NCBI GenBank assembly: GCA_040757115.1
Contig: JBFLYA010000257.1
Location: forward strand, 1 to 5,316
Direction of reading: 5' to 3'
Source: a bacterium
Lineage (GTDB): Bacteria > UBA9089 > CG2-30-40-21 > SBAY01
DNA: 5,316 bases
Numbering within the stretch: the first letter of the stretch is position 1; each line of letters starts with the position of its first letter. Shown piece by piece: positions 3,076 through 5,316 of this stretch. A program made the translations under genes and the position numbers. The notes beneath the pieces are model-generated. The model was not told the origin of the DNA. It made no database searches and was given only the letters and a program-made list of their open reading frames with translations.

Positions 3076-5316
3076 TTAACGCCCTTCTATGTTGGCAATC
3101 GCGAAGAAATCACCCGTGATATTTCGCATGGGAATCTGCTCAAATCCCCACCGCTTTTTGGTAATTTTAGGAACTTCTTCCCTTACAAAGTCTGAAAGCT
3201 CATCAATGGTTATAAGGCCATCTTTCTTACTCTCTGCCATTCCCATTATACCCTGCAAGAGAGTATAGGTGAATACACCGTGGCCGTTATATCCTTCGGT
3301 TGCTTGCTGTGTATCAGTGGTAGCGGCAAGGCAGGCGCGGCCTGTAGCACGCATCAGTCTGTCAATAGCGGTCTTCTCTTCCATCCCACGCATCTCCCCG
3401 GCAAAAATTCCGGCATAGCAGGTGTCAAGAATGATCAGGCTCTTAAGGGCAGGTATCTCTTCAAGCAAGGATGTGATTTTTTCAGAAGAAAGGCTGGCCT
3501 TCTTCAGGGTTTCCCTGTTTTCATAGACCGCTTCATAAGGGACGAAATAGTAATCCCCCTCACTCCCCATACCATGCCCGGCCAGATAGAGAACAAAGAC
3601 ATCACTCGTTTTGACCTTTTTGGAGAGTGTTCTAAATGCCTTCTCAATATTTGTAGTGTTCGCCTCTTCGTTTATCAGAGGTTTAATCTCTATATCCCTG
3701 AACAGTCCCTTTCCACTCTTCTTTAATTCACGGGCAATTGTCTGAGCATCGGTATGGGCAAACTTGAGTTTCAACGCCCTGTCTCTGTAGTCTGTAATGC
3801 CCACAGCCAGCACATAAAGGCAGGGGGCATCCTTAAGTGGGTCGTTCACTATAATGGTGATCTCTTCAGGCTTTGAGGCGATATTGCCCTGCTTGTTATA
3901 GGATGTTACTGAAATGGTGTTTGTTCCATGATTAAGGGTGAATTTCTTAGGTATTACACCCGATGGGCGGCTGATTTCGAGACCTGCAGGGCGGGTCTCT
4001 TCTACAGAGGAAGCCACCAGCACACCGTTTACCCGGTACTCAGTCCTTCCAATGCCGCCTCCCCTGTCACTTAGAGAAAAGTCAAGGGTAAAGTCCCTGG
4101 TGTTTATCCGGGTATCCTTTGAAAGAATCTCTACCACAGGCGGCAGGCCTGAGGCAATGAGTTTATCTATGCTGCCGATTCTATCAAGCTCTGCCCGGAT
4201 TTGCCTGTCATATCCACCCTGAATCCTTTTAGCTACCAGGTCAGGCCGGTAAAAGAGGTCATAAACCTGCTCCACGCTTACATAATCAGATTCCCTGTCC
4301 TGTCCGCGATTGATATGATAGCCCACATAGCGGGCACCGCCTTTAGATGAGGTGAAAAAACCATCAGGGCTCCAGGCCACCCACTGTCGGTCAGTGCCAT
4401 AAAACAGGGTCATAAGCAGCCTCCCTGTCTTTACCTCCCAGAGCATTACTGTCTGATCATTTGAGCCTGACACAAGAAGCCTTCCATCAGGGGATACGGC
4501 CACAGCCCATACATCACTGGTGTGGCCAATAAACTGCTGTAGTTCCCTGCCTGTTTGGGTATCGTATGAGGTAAGGACACCGTTATCACCTCCACTGATG
4601 ACTGTTTTTCCATCAGCGGTGAGGGTAAGACTCAGATGCCTGTCGCCAGTAGTGGGATCTCTAGTGATTTCATGGATGACCTCGCCATCTTTCAGTATTT
4701 GGAGGGTTGGGTGAATCATTCCGTCTTCTGTGCCTATGGAGATAGTGCCGAGCTTTTCTATGGCTCTTATATAGCCATCAGCTTCTGAGGAGTCAGGCCC
4801 GGGGCACAAATCACCGGTTAGACCGTTGATGATGAAGCTTTTTTCAAGGGGGCCATATTCAAACAAACTCTTCTGTTCATATATATTCCCCCAGGCAATA
4901 GCCCTTCCATCCCTGGAAAAGCCCACACTCCAGACACACCGGCCATTGCCAATTAGCTTCTTCATTGCCTTACCGGTCATTAAGTCCCAGAGCCATATCT
5001 CATTATCACTACCTCCGCCTGTGGCCGCAATAGAGCCGTCAGGTGAGATGGCTGTGGCAATGACAATGTTTGTGTGCCCCGCAAAGCTTGAGATGCTCTT
5101 GCCTGAGGGGATGGAGAAGACATTAACAGTATATCCGCTACCATATCCACAGCCAGTAAGCACATATTTCCCATCCGGTGAAACAGTCAGGCTGTCAACA
5201 GTTGTTTCCTGCCTGGCAAGCACCTTAATAAACCTGCCTGTTCTGCCGTCCCAGAGGCGGATGGTTTTATCATCACTGCCTGAAAGGATGTATCTGCCAT
5301 CAGGTGTAAAGGCAGC
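3076..5316 (-). CDS. WD40-repeat/Ig-like/caspase (peptidase C14) fusion, 5' end outside the window
   Basis: The frame stays open to the window edge, so 746 residues are visible and the N-terminus is missing. The GTG at 5221-5223 lies within a WD40 repeat and is not a start. Residues 1 to about 325 form WD40 blades with repeated SPDG and G(S/G)-D-T(I/V)-LW motifs, for example SGSDDKTIRLWD and SGSNDQTVMLWE. Residues about 385-490 look like an Ig-like beta domain ending GTNTISVTSYN. A C14 caspase-like domain occupies about 497-740, with His581 in YLAGHGMG and Cys633 in LDTCYAG, so it is probably an active cysteine peptidase. Its C-terminal section has GHGVFTYTLLQGI and DGLITIDEL. WD40-caspase fusions occur in cyanobacteria, planctomycetes and other complex bacteria and are proposed signalling or cell-death effectors. 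The substrate is unknown. No signal peptide can be judged. The TPR gene follows 109 bp downstream. Confidence 0.93.
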   Translation of the reverse strand, partial: AAFTPDGRYILSGSDDKTIRLWDGRTGRFIKVLARQETTVDSLTVSPDGKYVLTGCGYGSGYTVNVFSIPSGKSISSFAGHTNIVIATAISPDGSIAATGGGSDNEIWLWDLMTGKAMKKLIGNGRCVWSVGFSRDGRAIAWGNIYEQKSLFEYGPLEKSFIINGLTGDLCPGPDSSEADGYIRAIEKLGTISIGTEDGMIHPTLQILKDGEVIHEITRDPTTGDRHLSLTLTADGKTVISGGDNGVLTSYDTQTGRELQQFIGHTSDVWAVAVSPDGRLLVSGSNDQTVMLWEVKTGRLLMTLFYGTDRQWVAWSPDGFFTSSKGGARYVGYHINRGQDRESDYVSVEQVYDLFYRPDLVAKRIQGGYDRQIRAELDRIGSIDKLIASGLPPVVEILSKDTRINTRDFTLDFSLSDRGGGIGRTEYRVNGVLVASSVEETRPAGLEISRPSGVIPKKFTLNHGTNTISVTSYNKQGNIASKPEEITIIVNDPLKDAPCLYVLAVGITDYRDRALKLKFAHTDAQTIARELKKSGKGLFRDIEIKPLINEEANTTNIEKAFRTLSKKVKTSDVFVLYLAGHGMGSEGDYYFVPYEAVYENRETLKKASLSSEKITSLLEEIPALKSLIILDTCYAGIFAGEMRGMEEKTAIDRLMRATGRACLAATTDTQQATEGYNGHGVFTYTLLQGIMGMAESKKDGLITIDELSDFVREEVPKITKKRWGFEQIPMRNITGDFFAIANIEGR

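Noticed and set aside
3150-3235. EF-hand calcium-binding loop in the caspase C-terminus (KKDGLITIDEL).
   Set aside because: Only part of the loop pattern is present; early acidic ligands are missing, and this segment is a common feature of bacterial caspase domains.
3280-3726. A 148-codon plus-strand frame opposite the caspase domain.
   Set aside because: The opposite strand carries the conserved caspase motifs including both catalytic residues; this frame has no recognisable domain or start signal.

Overview
The window is bacterial DNA from the accessory part of a genome. It holds four protein genes on two convergent units, set among at least four different small repeat families. WD40-caspase fusions, TPR proteins, AT-rich palindromic intergenic repeats and minimal nucleotidyltransferase pairs are typical of large-genome environmental bacteria (Planctomycetota, Nitrospirota, Desulfobacterota-like lineages, uncultured phyla). 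The sequence alone does not fix the phylum. There is no rRNA, tRNA, CRISPR array or intact transposase.

Layout. Bases 1-655 carry no credible gene. They hold a 17-bp tandem repeat (1-34), a cluster of three small hairpin repeats (190-309) and the first copy of a 74-bp palindromic element (532-605). A near-consensus sigma-70 promoter (656-684) then drives a two-gene plus-strand operon. Its first gene encodes a 64-residue acidic protein (767-961); the second encodes a 251-residue minimal nucleotidyltransferase (912-1667) that overlaps it by 50 bp. After a short spacer ending in a 10-bp tandem repeat (1741-1764), the second, identical 74-bp element (1765-1838) stops one base short of the stop codon of the convergent gene.

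On the minus strand, a WD40-repeat/Ig-like/caspase (C14) protein (3076 to beyond 5316, 5' end missing) precedes a membrane-anchored TPR protein (1839-2966). Between them lies a 109-bp gap almost filled by another palindromic element (2981-3057).

How the genes may work together. The caspase fusion and TPR protein are codirectional neighbours and may form a sensing and proteolysis unit, with WD40 and TPR surfaces as scaffolds and the caspase domain as effector; both catalytic residues are present. The small protein/nucleotidyltransferase pair has the layout of a toxin-antitoxin-like or AbiE-like conflict module. It sits between two identical repeats, as an exchangeable cassette would. These functional readings are inferences from domain content and gene order.
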